Below are positions 8,823-17,756 of a DNA stretch of 64,000 bases, piece after piece. Within the stretch, counting starts at the first letter, position 1. The number at the start of each line of letters is the position of its first letter. This stretch comes from Alphaproteobacteria bacterium (GTDB lineage Bacteria; Pseudomonadota; Alphaproteobacteria; JAQWUY01): the NCBI GenBank assembly GCA_029250225.1, contig JAQWUY010000031.1, positions 1 through 64,000 on the forward strand, read 5' to 3'. Under the pieces are notes generated by a model. That model was given only the letters and a program-made list of their open reading frames with translations. It had not been told where the DNA came from and did not search any database. A program made the position numbers and the translations under genes.

Positions 8823-10133
8823 TTGAAACAATTAATTTTACAAGTTTGGTTGTTAATATTATCGGTTTCCATATTAATGGTAAGTCGTGGATTAGGCAGT
8901 GCTTTTATTGGGGTAAGAGCGCAAATAGAAGATTTTTCAATATCTTGGATTACTTTTATTCAGGGTTGTTCGTATATTGGATTTATGATTTCCGGTATGT
9001 TTGTTCCTAAAATTCTAAGAAATATTGGCCATATTCGAGTTTTTGCGACTTGTGCTAGTTTGTCATCAGTTGTTCCATTATTTCAATCAATGTTCATTAG
9101 TCCTCATTATTGGGCATTTTTTCAGATATTTTTTGGTATAGGAATTGCAGGTTCTTATATCGTAATAGAAGGGTGGTTGAACGAAGCAAGTGACAATGCT
9201 AATCGTGGTAAATTATTTGGATTGTACAGTTTGATTTCAATGTTTATTGCATCTGCTTCTCCGTTATTGATTGGACCAATACCACCGGAAAGTATAGTTC
9301 TATTTTTGATTATTTCAATCACTTCTTCATTGGCATTTATTCCGGTTGCCGTTGGTGCTAAGTGGACGCCTACTTATGCAGAATCTGAAACAATGAGTTA
9401 TAAAACTTTATTTAAAAGATCTCCTTTTGGAATGATATCATTTAAATTCAGCTTAATTATTATTAATACATTATTTATGATTTTTATAGTTTATGCTATT
9501 AAAGCCGGTTTCAGTTTAAAAGTCGGCACTAAATCGTTTTTATTTATGGGGGTATTGTCAATATTTACAACATATACATTGGGTTATTTGTCTGACAAAA
9601 TGGATAGACGATATCTAATTATATTCAGTTCAGGTGTAAGTATTATATTCGCATATATGATGAAAATGTCTGTTGATAATGGTGATGAATATTGGTTTTT
9701 AATTTCATCAGTTGGTTTAGGTGGTTTTTTATTTACTTTATATCCATTGATTGTTAGTCACATAAGTGACCGTCTTAAAGTGACGGAAATACTTTCTGCT
9801 TCTTCTTGGATGGTATTATTATCATCTATTATGGGAGCCATTGGTACAATATCAATAGGACCTATAATGGAAACATTTGGTATTAGTGCATTTCCGTATT
9901 TAATAATGATATGTTTGTTGGTTAATTGCGTATACGGAATGTACAGAATTTATGTGCGTAAAGGTGTTAGTTCAGAAGAGCAGGTTGATTTTGTTAGTAT
10001 ATCATCATTAAGTAACACCGTTATTGAGCAAGATATATATAAAATGAAAAAGAAGAAGAAAAAGAAAAAAGTTAGAAAAACAAAAGCTAAAATTAATAAT
10101 AAGAAGAATAAAAAGAAAGCTAAAAGGCGTTAA
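8823..10133 (+). CDS. MFS transporter with lysine-rich C-terminal tail
   Basis: A twelve-helix major facilitator superfamily carrier of about 436 residues. Hydrophobic segments run from LILQVWLLILSVSILMVSRG to a last one near PYLIMICLLVNCVYGMY; a loop YLSDKMDRRYLI carries the MFS-type D-x-x-x-R-R signature. The TTG at 8823 is preferred because AGGA at 8811-8814 precedes it by eight bases; an upstream TTG at 8748 would add 25 residues. The last 30 residues contain long runs of lysine (e.g. KMKKKKKKKK) and are almost wholly Lys, Arg and Asn, which is unusual for this family. The overall look is of the YcaD-like branch. Substrate unknown. Confidence 0.8.
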   Translation: MKQLILQVWLLILSVSILMVSRGLGSAFIGVRAQIEDFSISWITFIQGCSYIGFMISGMFVPKILRNIGHIRVFATCASLSSVVPLFQSMFISPHYWAFFQIFFGIGIAGSYIVIEGWLNEASDNANRGKLFGLYSLISMFIASASPLLIGPIPPESIVLFLIISITSSLAFIPVAVGAKWTPTYAESETMSYKTLFKRSPFGMISFKFSLIIINTLFMIFIVYAIKAGFSLKVGTKSFLFMGVLSIFTTYTLGYLSDKMDRRYLIIFSSGVSIIFAYMMKMSVDNGDEYWFLISSVGLGGFLFTLYPLIVSHISDRLKVTEILSASSWMVLLSSIMGAIGTISIGPIMETFGISAFPYLIMICLLVNCVYGMYRIYVRKGVSSEEQVDFVSISSLSNTVIEQDIYKMKKKKKKKKVRKTKAKINNKKNKKKAKRR

Positions 10134-10166
10134 CCCTCAATTGCACATTTTTATTTTATTGTTTTT

Positions 10167-11213
10167 TTAATCCCATTCTAAAATTACTTTACCACTTTTA
10201 CCCGAATTCATTACTTTAAAGCCTTGTTCGTAATCTTGAATTTTAAATCTGTGGGTTATTACATCGCTTACATCTAGGCCACCTTGTATCATAGCAAGCA
10301 TTTTATACCAAGTATCATACATTTCTCGCCCATATATGCCTTTTATAGTTAAACCCTTAAAAATAAATTTACCCCAATCTAATTCAAAATCATTTTTTGA
10401 AGGTATTCCTAATAATGAAATTGGACTACCTGATCTTAAACAATCAATCATTGTTGTAAATGCTGACGGGGAACCAGACATTTCAAACCCAACATCGAAA
10501 CCTTCTGATAATCCTATTCTATTCACCATTACTTCGCTGAGTTTTTCTTTAGTAACATCAACTATAAAATCAGCCCCCATTTTTTTTGCTAGTTCTAACC
10601 TATATTTATTAATATCAGTTATTACAATTCTTCTTGCACCTACTTTTTTTGCAATTTTCACAGCCATACAACCAATTGGACCTGCGCCGGTTATTAAAAC
10701 ATCTTCGCCTTTTGTATCAAATGATAATGCTGTGTGAACTGCATTTCCTAATGGATCAAGTATTGATGCTATTTCATCACTAATACTATCAGGTATCAGG
10801 ATTACATTTGATTGTGGTAATACCATATATTCAGCAAATGCACCATCACGGTGAATTCCAACACCTTTTGTCTTGTCGCAAATATGTGCTTTTCCTGTGC
10901 GACAATTACGACATACATTACAAGTAATATGACCTTCACCACTTACTCGTTGTCCAATTTTATAATCAGTAACAGCAGAACCTACTTCCACTATTTCACC
11001 TACAAATTCGTGACCAGTTATCATTGGAACTTTTATAGTTTTTTGTGACCATTTATCCCAATTATATATATGCATATCAGTTCCACAAATAGCAGTTTTT
11101 TTGATTTTAATTAATACATCATTTGCACCATATTCGGGAATTGGTGCGTCAAACAATGATAATCCAGACGCTTTTTTCAGTTTGCCTAATGCTTTCATAG
11201 TTTGATTATTCAT
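10167..11213 (-). CDS. tdh: L-threonine 3-dehydrogenase
   Basis: A 348-residue zinc- and NAD-dependent medium-chain dehydrogenase that oxidises L-threonine to 2-amino-3-ketobutyrate. Visible are the catalytic zinc ligand in [13 protein letters not shown] (about residue 43), GHEFVGE with the second ligand, the four-cysteine structural zinc loop ([15 protein letters not shown], about 98-112) and the NAD-binding glycine motif [11 protein letters not shown]. It follows kbl with an 8-nt overlap in the same direction; together the two convert threonine to glycine and acetyl-CoA in two steps. The kbl-tdh pairing makes the assignment firm over other alcohol dehydrogenases. Confidence 0.96.
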   Translation of the reverse strand: MNNQTMKALGKLKKASGLSLFDAPIPEYGANDVLIKIKKTAICGTDMHIYNWDKWSQKTIKVPMITGHEFVGEIVEVGSAVTDYKIGQRVSGEGHITCNVCRNCRTGKAHICDKTKGVGIHRDGAFAEYMVLPQSNVILIPDSISDEIASILDPLGNAVHTALSFDTKGEDVLITGAGPIGCMAVKIAKKVGARRIVITDINKYRLELAKKMGADFIVDVTKEKLSEVMVNRIGLSEGFDVGFEMSGSPSAFTTMIDCLRSGSPISLLGIPSKNDFELDWGKFIFKGLTIKGIYGREMYDTWYKMLAMIQGGLDVSDVITHRFKIQDYEQGFKVMNSGKSGKVILEWD

Positions 11214-12405
11214 TTATTACTCCTAATTCTTTACCAACTTGTTCAAATGCTTTTAATACGACATCTATTTGTTTTTTTGTTAATTTAGCATTCATTTGTG
11301 TGCGAATACGAGCCTTTTCCATTGGCACAACAGGGAAAGAAAAACCTATTACATAAACATTTTTTTCCATCAATTTATCTGCCATATCAGATGCTAGTTT
11401 TGCATCACCTAACATTACCGGCACAATAGGGTGGTTTCCATCGATTAATGAAAAACCAAGTTCTGACATTTTTTTACGGAAATAATCAGTGTTTTCTTGT
11501 AACTTTTGTCTTAAATCATCACCTTTTTCTATAATATCAATAGCAGTTAAACTAGCTGATACTATTGATGGAACAAGAGTATTGGAAAATAAATACGGAC
11601 GGCTTCTTTGCCTAAGTAATTCTATTACTTCTTTTTTGGCCGAAGTATAACCACCTGATGCCCCGCCCAATGCTTTTCCCAGCGTTCCGGTCATTATATC
11701 AACTCGCCCCATAACATCACAATATTCAATTGAACCCTTACCTTTTTTACCTAAAAATCCAACGGCGTGACAATCGTCAACCATCGTAAGTGCATCGTAT
11801 TTATCTGCTAAATCACATATTTCTTTTAAGTTTGCAATATGCCCGTCCATAGAAAATACACCATCAGTTGCAATTAAAATATTTCTAGCTCCATCTTTGC
11901 GTGCTTGAATTAATTGTTTTTCTAAATCTTCCATATTATTGTTTTTGTAACGGTATCTTTTTGCTTTGCATAACCTGATGCCATCAATTATTGAGGCGTG
12001 GTTTAATTCATCTGATATAACAGCATCTTCACTAGTTAATATTGTTTCAAATAAACCTGTGTTGGCATCAAAACAAGAAGAATATAAAATCGTATCTTCA
12101 AATCCAAGAAAATTAGAAATTTTTTCTTCTAACTCTTTATGTTTATTTGTTGTACCACAAATAAATCTAACCGATGCCATACCGTATTTATGTTCTTTTA
12201 ATGTATTTATAGCAGATTCAGATATTTTCTCATTGTTTGCAAGTCCTAGATAATTATTTGCACAAAGGCATATAACCTCTTTGTTGTCAGCATTTATTTT
12301 TTCTGATTGAGAAGATTTTATAATTCTTTCTTTTTTATACAACCCTTTATTTTTTATATTTTTTATTTCATTTTTCAATGAGTTGTAAAAATTATTTCTA
12401 CTCAT
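11206..12405 (-). CDS. kbl: 2-amino-3-ketobutyrate CoA ligase
   Basis: A 399-residue pyridoxal-phosphate enzyme of the alpha-oxoamine synthase family that cleaves 2-amino-3-ketobutyrate with CoA into glycine and acetyl-CoA. Characteristic stretches are [14 protein letters not shown] near the N-terminus, [26 protein letters not shown] with the PLP-contacting Asp and His, and [15 protein letters not shown] carrying the Schiff-base lysine (about residue 243). It is the first gene of the kbl-tdh unit; its start is followed on the other side by 205 nt of intergenic sequence shared with the divergent symporter gene. Confidence 0.96.
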   Translation of the reverse strand: MSRNNFYNSLKNEIKNIKNKGLYKKERIIKSSQSEKINADNKEVICLCANNYLGLANNEKISESAINTLKEHKYGMASVRFICGTTNKHKELEEKISNFLGFEDTILYSSCFDANTGLFETILTSEDAVISDELNHASIIDGIRLCKAKRYRYKNNNMEDLEKQLIQARKDGARNILIATDGVFSMDGHIANLKEICDLADKYDALTMVDDCHAVGFLGKKGKGSIEYCDVMGRVDIMTGTLGKALGGASGGYTSAKKEVIELLRQRSRPYLFSNTLVPSIVSASLTAIDIIEKGDDLRQKLQENTDYFRKKMSELGFSLIDGNHPIVPVMLGDAKLASDMADKLMEKNVYVIGFSFPVVPMEKARIRTQMNAKLTKKQIDVVLKAFEQVGKELGVINE

Positions 12406-12544
12406 AGTTTAACCCTTTCAAATACTGTAATTGAATTGTAATTCACCAGAATAATATAAATATACTAAATATTAAAATAAAATTATATACAAATTTATAA
12501 AATGTGTTATATTTCAAAATATTTTATCATTCTTAGGTTAATTC

Positions 12545-12573
12545 TTGACTCTAATTATTATGGTATTTATTTA
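12545..12573 (+). promoter_or_regulatory. candidate sigma70 promoter for the symporter gene
   Basis: TTGACT (12545-12550), 17-nt spacer, TATTTA (12568-12573). It lies in the 205-nt gap between kbl and the symporter, about 30 nt before the AAAGGAGAG ribosome-binding site. Pattern match only. Confidence 0.5.
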
Positions 12574-12610
12574 AATTTAAAGACTTGAACACTTACAAAG
12601 GAGAGTTATT

Positions 12611-13984
12611 ATGTCTCGTGAATTATGGAGCTCACGCACAGGATTTATACTAGCAGCAGCTGGTTCTGCTGTTGGCTTGGGAAATATTTGGAAATTCCCC
12701 TATTTAGCTGGAAAATTTGGTGGTGGTGCTTTTCTACTTGCTTATCTTATTTTAGTATTTACAATTGTAAAAGTTGTAATGTTATCAGAAATTGCTATTG
12801 GCCGTGCTGCTAATAAAAACGCAGTTGGTGCATTTGCTTCACTACATAATAGACGTTGGAAAATAGTTGGCTATATGGGTGTTGTTGCATGTTTTATGGT
12901 TTTATCTTTTTACTCCGTTGTAGCGGGTTGGACTATATATTACACGGTTGAAATGGTATCGGGCTCTCTGTCTGGTTTACAACCTGATGCCTTAACTGGA
13001 AAATTTGAAGAATTTATAGCTGATCCATCTCTGCCTGTTATATATCACGGAATATTTATGCTAATGGTTATTGCCATTGTTATTCGTGGTATCAAAGGCG
13101 GTATTGAAAAAGTATCAACACTATTAATGCCTGCATTATTTATTATTATTATTGCTCTTATTCTGCGTGGCTTTATGCTAGATGGTGCTATGAAAGGCTT
13201 AGAGTTTTATTTAGTTCCTGATTGGTCTCAGCTAGGAGATTTTGATTTATGGTCTGCTGCATTAGGTCAAGCATTCTTCTCTCTATCATTGGGTATGGGT
13301 ACTATGCTTACTTATGGATCTTACCTTGACAAGAAAGAGAATTTACCAAATACATCTTTCCAAGTTGCTTTTATTGACACAGCCGTAGCTTTCCTTGCTG
13401 GTTTATTAGTATTCCCAGCGGTGTTTTCTTTCGGTTTTGATAATACAGCTGGTCCAGGATTAACATTTATTATATTACCTGCGGTATTTAATCAAATGTT
13501 CGGTGGACAATTATTTGGTATATTATTCTTTATACTATTATTCTTTGCTGCTTTAACTTCTGCTATCTCTATTTTAGAGGTAATGACTTCTTATTGGAGT
13601 GAAGAAAAAGGTGTTTGCCGTAAAAAATCAGCAGTAATATTTGGTTTATTAACATTCTTTATGGGTGTGGCTTGTTCTTACTCATTAGGTATTTGGGCAG
13701 ATGTTACACTATCTTCTATTTTAGGTATTAACATTGACCTAGAAGTATTTAATTTAGGTGTATTTGACTTCTTAGATTATGTTTCTTCTAATATATTGTT
13801 ACCATTAGGTGGATTGTTAATTTTAATTTTTGCTGGTTGGATAAAGCCAAAGAGAATTATGGATGAAATTACAAATAATGGTAAAGTAGATTTTTATTGG
13901 AAAAATGCATTTATCATAATGACTAAGTATATATCGCCAATTGCGATAGGTTATTTATTACTAAATTCAATTGGTATTATTTAA
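12611..13984 (+). CDS. sodium-dependent symporter, NSS/SNF family
   Basis: A 457-residue inner-membrane carrier of the neurotransmitter:sodium symporter (LeuT-like) family, which couples Na+ entry to uptake of amino acids or related small amines. The signature N-terminal block GFILAAAGSAVGLGNIWKFPY in helix 1 holds the Na+/substrate site; eleven to twelve hydrophobic helices follow. An excellent ribosome-binding site (AAAGGAGAG) precedes the ATG. The gene diverges from kbl-tdh and is followed by a strong terminator. Nearby threonine/glycine genes make an amino-acid substrate plausible, but this is inference. Confidence 0.92.
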   Translation: MSRELWSSRTGFILAAAGSAVGLGNIWKFPYLAGKFGGGAFLLAYLILVFTIVKVVMLSEIAIGRAANKNAVGAFASLHNRRWKIVGYMGVVACFMVLSFYSVVAGWTIYYTVEMVSGSLSGLQPDALTGKFEEFIADPSLPVIYHGIFMLMVIAIVIRGIKGGIEKVSTLLMPALFIIIIALILRGFMLDGAMKGLEFYLVPDWSQLGDFDLWSAALGQAFFSLSLGMGTMLTYGSYLDKKENLPNTSFQVAFIDTAVAFLAGLLVFPAVFSFGFDNTAGPGLTFIILPAVFNQMFGGQLFGILFFILLFFAALTSAISILEVMTSYWSEEKGVCRKKSAVIFGLLTFFMGVACSYSLGIWADVTLSSILGINIDLEVFNLGVFDFLDYVSSNILLPLGGLLILIFAGWIKPKRIMDEITNNGKVDFYWKNAFIIMTKYISPIAIGYLLLNSIGII

Positions 13985-14003
13985 TTTATTTAACTTTACA
14001 CAT

Positions 14004-14040
14004 AAAAAACCACACTTTAATTTTAGGTGTGGTTTTTTTT
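14004..14040 (+). terminator. intrinsic terminator after the symporter gene
   Basis: Stem CCACAC (14010-14015) with GTGTGG (14027-14032), extended by flanking A/T pairs, followed by a run of eight T. It separates the symporter from the DUF721 gene. Confidence 0.85.
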
Positions 14041-14067
14041 TATTTAAAGATATACAATATTTTTATT

Positions 14068-14592
14068 ATGAATAAATTTAACAGATATTATAATAAATTT
14101 AATAAGAAGATAGATGATAATAAACGAGCAAACGCAACTGTTTCTTTATTGAATAAATCTCAACCGATTTTTAAAAAACTATTATCTAAAAACGGTATTA
14201 ATGATTTTAGAATTATAACAATGTGGAATCAAATAGTTGGTGAAGAATTATCATTAGTATCAAGACCCAAGAAAATAACATATAAAAGGGGGAGCAGAAG
14301 TAATGCTATATTACATATTAGTGTTGTAGGGGCTTATGCTACCGAAATTTCTTATATGGATGGTTTGATAATTGAAAGAATAAATAGTTTTATGGGGTAT
14401 TGTGCTATATCATTAATAAGAATACACCAAGATTTTAATGTAAGTGTTGATGAAATTAAGTTGAAAAAAAATGATCCTAAAATACAAGGAAGTTGTGAAA
14501 AGCTTGATAATATGTTATCAAATATACAAGATAAAGAACTTAAAAAAACACTTAAAAACTTAGGCCGTCATATCATTAAGGAGGAAAAATGA
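14068..14592 (+). CDS. DUF721 (DciA-like) protein
   Basis: A 174-residue protein with a DUF721 domain in the middle (about residues 25-120), recognisable from the ITMWNQIVGEELSLVSRPKKI block, where Trp-x-x-x-V-G is the family core, and a following ILHISVVGAYATEISY. DUF721 includes DciA, the loader of the replicative helicase in many bacteria, but alphaproteobacterial versions are uncharacterised in detail. The start at 14068 is used because the longer frame begins inside the preceding terminator. It overlaps the DsbA-like gene by 4 nt (ATGA), a pairing common in Alphaproteobacteria. Confidence 0.8.
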   Translation: MNKFNRYYNKFNKKIDDNKRANATVSLLNKSQPIFKKLLSKNGINDFRIITMWNQIVGEELSLVSRPKKITYKRGSRSNAILHISVVGAYATEISYMDGLIIERINSFMGYCAISLIRIHQDFNVSVDEIKLKKNDPKIQGSCEKLDNMLSNIQDKELKKTLKNLGRHIIKEEK

Positions 14593-15167
14593 AATTTTTT
14601 AAAAAGCTATTTATGCTCGCAGGATTTTTGGGCGCGCTATCATCTAGTGCAAATGCAATCGATATAATACGCGAAAAAGGTAATTCAAATGCACCGGTTG
14701 TAATTCAAGAATTTTCCTCTCTTACTTGTGGATTTTGTAGTAGATTCCACCGTGAATTTTATCCAGAATTACTAGAAAAATATGTCGATACAGGAAAAGT
14801 AAAAATAGTTTATCGCAATTACCCACTAGATAATGTAGCTCTTGCAACTTCTATGTTAGGGCTTAGTTTGCCAAAAGAAAAATACTTTGATTACTTACAA
14901 TTTGCTTATTTAAATCAAAACAAGTTAGTAAAGGATCCTTTAAACACATTGTATAAATGGGGAAAAATTGCTGGTCTTGATAAACAAAAAGTTGACTCAA
15001 TATTATCAGATGAAAATTTAATGAATGAAATTAAATTTGATAAAGAGAAAATTCAAAAGAACAAGAATCTTAAAGGAACGCCACTTATTTTTGTCGGTAA
15101 TAAAAGATTCAATGGATTGCCTGATAAAAAAGAATTTTTTGCAGAAATTGAAAAACAATTGAATTAG
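14589..15167 (+). CDS. DsbA-family periplasmic thiol-disulfide oxidoreductase
   Basis: A 192-residue secreted thioredoxin-fold protein. Residues 1-23 form a signal peptide ending at ANA. The redox motif is C47-G-F-C50 (SSLTCGFCSRFH), and the cis-proline loop is GTPLIFVGNKRFNG near residue 163. Such proteins oxidise or isomerise disulfides in exported proteins; the alphaproteobacterial group that follows DUF721 genes is usually annotated only as DsbA family. The start overlaps the DUF721 stop by 4 nt, indicating translational coupling. No dedicated terminator is seen before atpI, 72 nt downstream. Confidence 0.92.
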   Translation: MKFFKKLFMLAGFLGALSSSANAIDIIREKGNSNAPVVIQEFSSLTCGFCSRFHREFYPELLEKYVDTGKVKIVYRNYPLDNVALATSMLGLSLPKEKYFDYLQFAYLNQNKLVKDPLNTLYKWGKIAGLDKQKVDSILSDENLMNEIKFDKEKIQKNKNLKGTPLIFVGNKRFNGLPDKKEFFAEIEKQLN

Positions 15168-15239
15168 TAAAAATAATAGTTATTTATATTGACTATAAAA
15201 TTAAAAAGCAATATATTGTCACAAAATAAGAGTGTGGTT

Positions 15240-15554
15240 ATGACGAAGAAACCTATCAGACAAGATATAAAAAATTTATCTGATTTAGAAAAACAAATAA
15301 AAAATTTGAAGTCAGGTAAAAAAGCTAAAAAAAATGTGTCAACATCTGGTGTCGGGTTGGGTATGAAAGTTGCTACTGACTTACTAGCTGGTGTTTTAGT
15401 AGGGGTTTTCATAGGTTATAACTTAGATTCTTATTTTGAAACCAAGCCACTCTGGCTGATTGTATTTTTAATGTTTGGTTTAGGCGCTGGTATTAGTAAT
15501 GTAATAAAAACAGCCAATAGACTTGAACAAGAAAATAAAAAAAATAAATTATAA
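15240..15554 (+). CDS. atpI: ATP synthase accessory protein AtpI
   Basis: A 104-residue protein with a charged N-terminus (about 40 residues) and two hydrophobic segments, MKVATDLLAGVLVGVFIGYNL and LWLIVFLMFGLGAGISNVI, the layout of the AtpI/Atp1 family that helps assemble the c-ring. The start at 15240 (MTKKPIRQ) is preferred over an upstream TTG at 15189 because AAGAG lies just ahead of it and the family begins with this type of charged segment. It is the first gene of the F0 operon, 12 nt before atpB. Confidence 0.9.
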   Translation: MTKKPIRQDIKNLSDLEKQIKNLKSGKKAKKNVSTSGVGLGMKVATDLLAGVLVGVFIGYNLDSYFETKPLWLIVFLMFGLGAGISNVIKTANRLEQENKKNKL

Positions 15555-15566
15555 GAAGGAAATAAT

Positions 15567-16301
15567 ATGTCTAGCCCTTTAGAACAGTTTACTATTAAGA
15601 CACTTGTGCCAATTAATGTAGCTGGAGTCGATATTTCCTTTACTAATTCATCGTTGTGGATGTTTATTTCAGTTATAAGTGCAGTATCATTCTTTATGAT
15701 TGCAACTAGCGGAAGGAAAATCGTTCCTGGGCCGTTTCAAGCATTTGCTGAAAACCTATTTGATACAGCGGGTAATATTGTCTCTGATAACATAGGAAGT
15801 GGTGGTAAAGCATTCTTTCCGGCTGTGTTTTCATTATTTATATTCGTATTATTTGGTAATTTAATTGGCCTTGTACCAGGTGCTTTTACATTTACTAGTC
15901 ACATAGCTGTAACAGGTGCAATGGCTATGATTATATTTTCATTTGTAACATTGTTTGGTATTTTTAAACACGGGTTCAAATTTTTCGGATTGTTTTTCCC
16001 AAGTGGTGCTCCGATAGTTTCAGCTCCTGTATTAATACCTATTGAGATTGTTTCGTATTTCTCTCGTCCTGTCTCTCTTGCTGTAAGGTTGTTTGCTAAT
16101 ATGGTTGCCGGCCATGTATTATTAAAAGTTATTGCTGGTTTTGTTGTTTCGCTAGGGGCAACATATATTTTACCAGGTATCGTTCCGTTTGTAGCAGTCG
16201 TTGCAATAACTGTGCTAGAAATAATGGTTGCTGTAATCCAAGCGTATGTTTTTGCTATTTTAACCTGTGTTTATTTACACGATGCGATTCATTTACATTA
16301 A
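15567..16301 (+). CDS. atpB: F0F1 ATP synthase subunit a
   Basis: A 244-residue polytopic membrane protein, the stator half of the proton channel. The essential arginine lies in helix 4 in SRPVSLAVRLFANMVAGHVLL (about residue 180), and the C-terminal helix ends VIQAYVFAILTCVYLHDAIHLH as in other alphaproteobacterial a subunits. It acts with the c-ring to convert proton flow into rotation. An AAGAAGGAAA ribosome-binding site precedes the ATG. A 97-nt gap separates it from atpE, longer than other gaps of the operon. Confidence 0.97.
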   Translation: MSSPLEQFTIKTLVPINVAGVDISFTNSSLWMFISVISAVSFFMIATSGRKIVPGPFQAFAENLFDTAGNIVSDNIGSGGKAFFPAVFSLFIFVLFGNLIGLVPGAFTFTSHIAVTGAMAMIIFSFVTLFGIFKHGFKFFGLFFPSGAPIVSAPVLIPIEIVSYFSRPVSLAVRLFANMVAGHVLLKVIAGFVVSLGATYILPGIVPFVAVVAITVLEIMVAVIQAYVFAILTCVYLHDAIHLH

Positions 16302-16398
16302 AATGATATTTTTTATTGCCAGTTTTTAAAAAGATTGGTATGTTTGGCTTACTTAGTTTTTAATAGCAATAGAAATAAAAAAGAAAAGGAAAAGTCCT

Positions 16399-16623
16399 AT
16401 GGAATTAGAATCTGCTAAATTAATCGCTGCTGGTCTTGCGGCTTGTGGTTTAATCGGTGCCGGTATTGGTGTTGGTAATGTATGGGCTGCATATATTACA
16501 GCAATATCTCGCAACCCTGCTTCTAAAGAAGAAATTGGCGCATTTATTTGGATCGGTTTCGCCGTAACTGAGGCAGTTGGTCTATTCGCACTTATTATTG
16601 CGTTTATGGCTATGTTTGGTTAA
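16399..16623 (+). CDS. atpE: F0F1 ATP synthase subunit c
   Basis: A 74-residue hairpin of two transmembrane helices that forms the rotor ring. The polar loop is AISRNP (R-N-P motif), and helix 2 contains the ion-carrying glutamate in FAVTEAVGLFALI. Helix 1 lacks the glutamine, and the residue after the glutamate is Ala rather than Ser/Thr, so the ring is predicted to carry H+ rather than Na+. AAAGGAAAAG precedes the start. A stable hairpin follows directly (16630-16652), which may set subunit stoichiometry. Confidence 0.97.
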   Translation: MELESAKLIAAGLAACGLIGAGIGVGNVWAAYITAISRNPASKEEIGAFIWIGFAVTEAVGLFALIIAFMAMFG

Positions 16624-16629
16624 TAATTC

Positions 16630-16652
16630 TCCCCTAGTTTGCGACTAGGGGA
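16630..16652 (+). terminator. intercistronic hairpin after atpE
   Basis: Perfect 9-bp stem TCCCCTAGT / ACTAGGGGA with a 5-nt loop, 6 nt after the atpE stop and unusually G/C-rich for this genome. It is followed by ATTTATTTTA, not a full T-run, so it is more likely an attenuator or mRNA 3'-end stabiliser than a full stop. Confidence 0.7.
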
Positions 16653-16677
16653 ATTTATTTTATAGGAATTTTTTAGA

Positions 16678-17157
16678 ATGCCACAATTAGAATTCAGTAC
16701 TTGGATAAGCCAAATATTTTGGTTAATCGTTGTTTTTGTTATGATGTATACTCTTATGACTATATTTGTAGTTCCAAGAATGCAATCAATTTTTGCTCGT
16801 CGTAAACAAAAAATAGCGGGTGACTTGAAAAGAGCCGAAGAATTAAAAATAGAAGCAGAAAGCATCTTGAATGATTATAATGAACAATTACAAGTTACCA
16901 AGCAAGAAACAGAAGAAATTATTTTAAATGCTAAAAACAATGCTTTGAAAATACACAATGAAAAAATTGCTGAGTTCAACGAAGAAAATATTGCTTTAAC
17001 AGAAATAGCTATAGAAAATATCAAAAAATCTAAGCAAGAAGCTATGGATAATATTGATAAAATTGTATCTGATATAGCAACTGACTCTCTTGATAAAATT
17101 ATCGGTGTAAAAGTTAGTAAAAAAGAAATTGAAAAAACAATTAAATTGGTAAAATAG
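16678..17157 (+). CDS. F0F1 ATP synthase subunit b'
   Basis: A 159-residue stator subunit. One N-terminal transmembrane helix (FSTWISQIFWLIVVFVMMYTLM, about 7-28) is followed by a long charged coiled coil that reaches the F1 head. It lies just before the second b-type gene, and in Alphaproteobacteria the first of the two is b' (atpG/atpF2) and the second is b; the two are expected to form a heterodimer. The motif FVVPRMQSIFARRKQKIAGDL is typical of b'. GGAATTTTTTAG lies ahead of the ATG; only 9 nt separate it from atpF. Confidence 0.93.
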   Translation: MPQLEFSTWISQIFWLIVVFVMMYTLMTIFVVPRMQSIFARRKQKIAGDLKRAEELKIEAESILNDYNEQLQVTKQETEEIILNAKNNALKIHNEKIAEFNEENIALTEIAIENIKKSKQEAMDNIDKIVSDIATDSLDKIIGVKVSKKEIEKTIKLVK

Positions 17158-17166
17158 GAATATATT

Positions 17167-17649
17167 ATGGAAATGTTATTTGTAAATCCTAGTTTTTGGG
17201 TGGCTTGCGGTTTTTTCACAGTAATTGCTATTATTGTATTCAAAGGAAGTAATGCTGTACTGGGTTCTTCGTACGAAAGAATAAGAAAAATTACAGATAA
17301 TATTGTTTCTGCTGAACAAGTTCGCGAACAAGCACAAAAATTATTAGTAGAGCAAGAGAAAAAATATCGAGAAATTGTAGAAGAAAGTAAAGTATTCATA
17401 GAACAAGCTCGTCAAGAAGCTCTTGTTATTACCGAAGAAATACAAGAAAAAACACAAAATAGTATCAAACGAGCGAGAGTTCGTTCACGAGAAAATATTA
17501 ATCGTGCTGAATCCGAAGCAATTGACGAAATAAGAAAAGTTGTACTAGAAAAAGCGACTGAGGTTGTTAAAATTATCACTGCTGATAAAAAATTAGGTGA
17601 GCAGGTTATCGATAATGTAATTCCCAATATATCTGATTTAAAAAAATAA
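17167..17649 (+). CDS. atpF: F0F1 ATP synthase subunit b
   Basis: A 160-residue peripheral-stalk subunit with an N-terminal membrane helix (PSFWVACGFFTVIAIIVFKG) and a long Glu/Lys/Arg-rich coiled coil ending near residue 160. It pairs with b' to hold the F1 alpha3beta3 head. It is the last F0 gene; the F1 genes are not nearby, as is usual in Alphaproteobacteria, where the atpHAGDC cluster is separate. A 16-bp-stem terminator follows, shared with the convergent ileS. Confidence 0.95.
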   Translation: MEMLFVNPSFWVACGFFTVIAIIVFKGSNAVLGSSYERIRKITDNIVSAEQVREQAQKLLVEQEKKYREIVEESKVFIEQARQEALVITEEIQEKTQNSIKRARVRSRENINRAESEAIDEIRKVVLEKATEVVKIITADKKLGEQVIDNVIPNISDLKK

Positions 17650-17691
17650 CAGTATCAAGTCTAGTATTTACTAGCACAATAAAAACATAAT

Positions 17692-17729
17692 AAAAAAAGT
17701 TTATTTATATAATTAAATAAACTTTTTTT
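17692..17729 (+). terminator. bidirectional terminator between atpF and ileS
   Basis: Perfect 16-bp inverted repeat, A7-GTTTATTTA (17692-17707) and its complement ending in T7 (17714-17729), loop TATAAT. It lies between convergent genes and has a T-run in either direction. Confidence 0.85.
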
Positions 17730-17756
17730 ATTGATCATTGTTTTAAATAACAATAT

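Noticed and set aside
10336-10737. 133-codon + strand frame within tdh
   Set aside because: Antisense of the conserved NAD-binding part of Tdh; no independent evidence.
16399-16623. Na+-specific ATP synthase c subunit
   Set aside because: Helix 1 lacks the Na+-ligand glutamine and the residue after the carboxylate glutamate is Ala, so H+ coupling is more likely.
16875-17399. 174-codon minus-strand frame across atpF' and atpF
   Set aside because: Antisense to two firm ATP synthase genes; Ser/Ile-rich translation typical of the complement of coiled-coil coding sequence.
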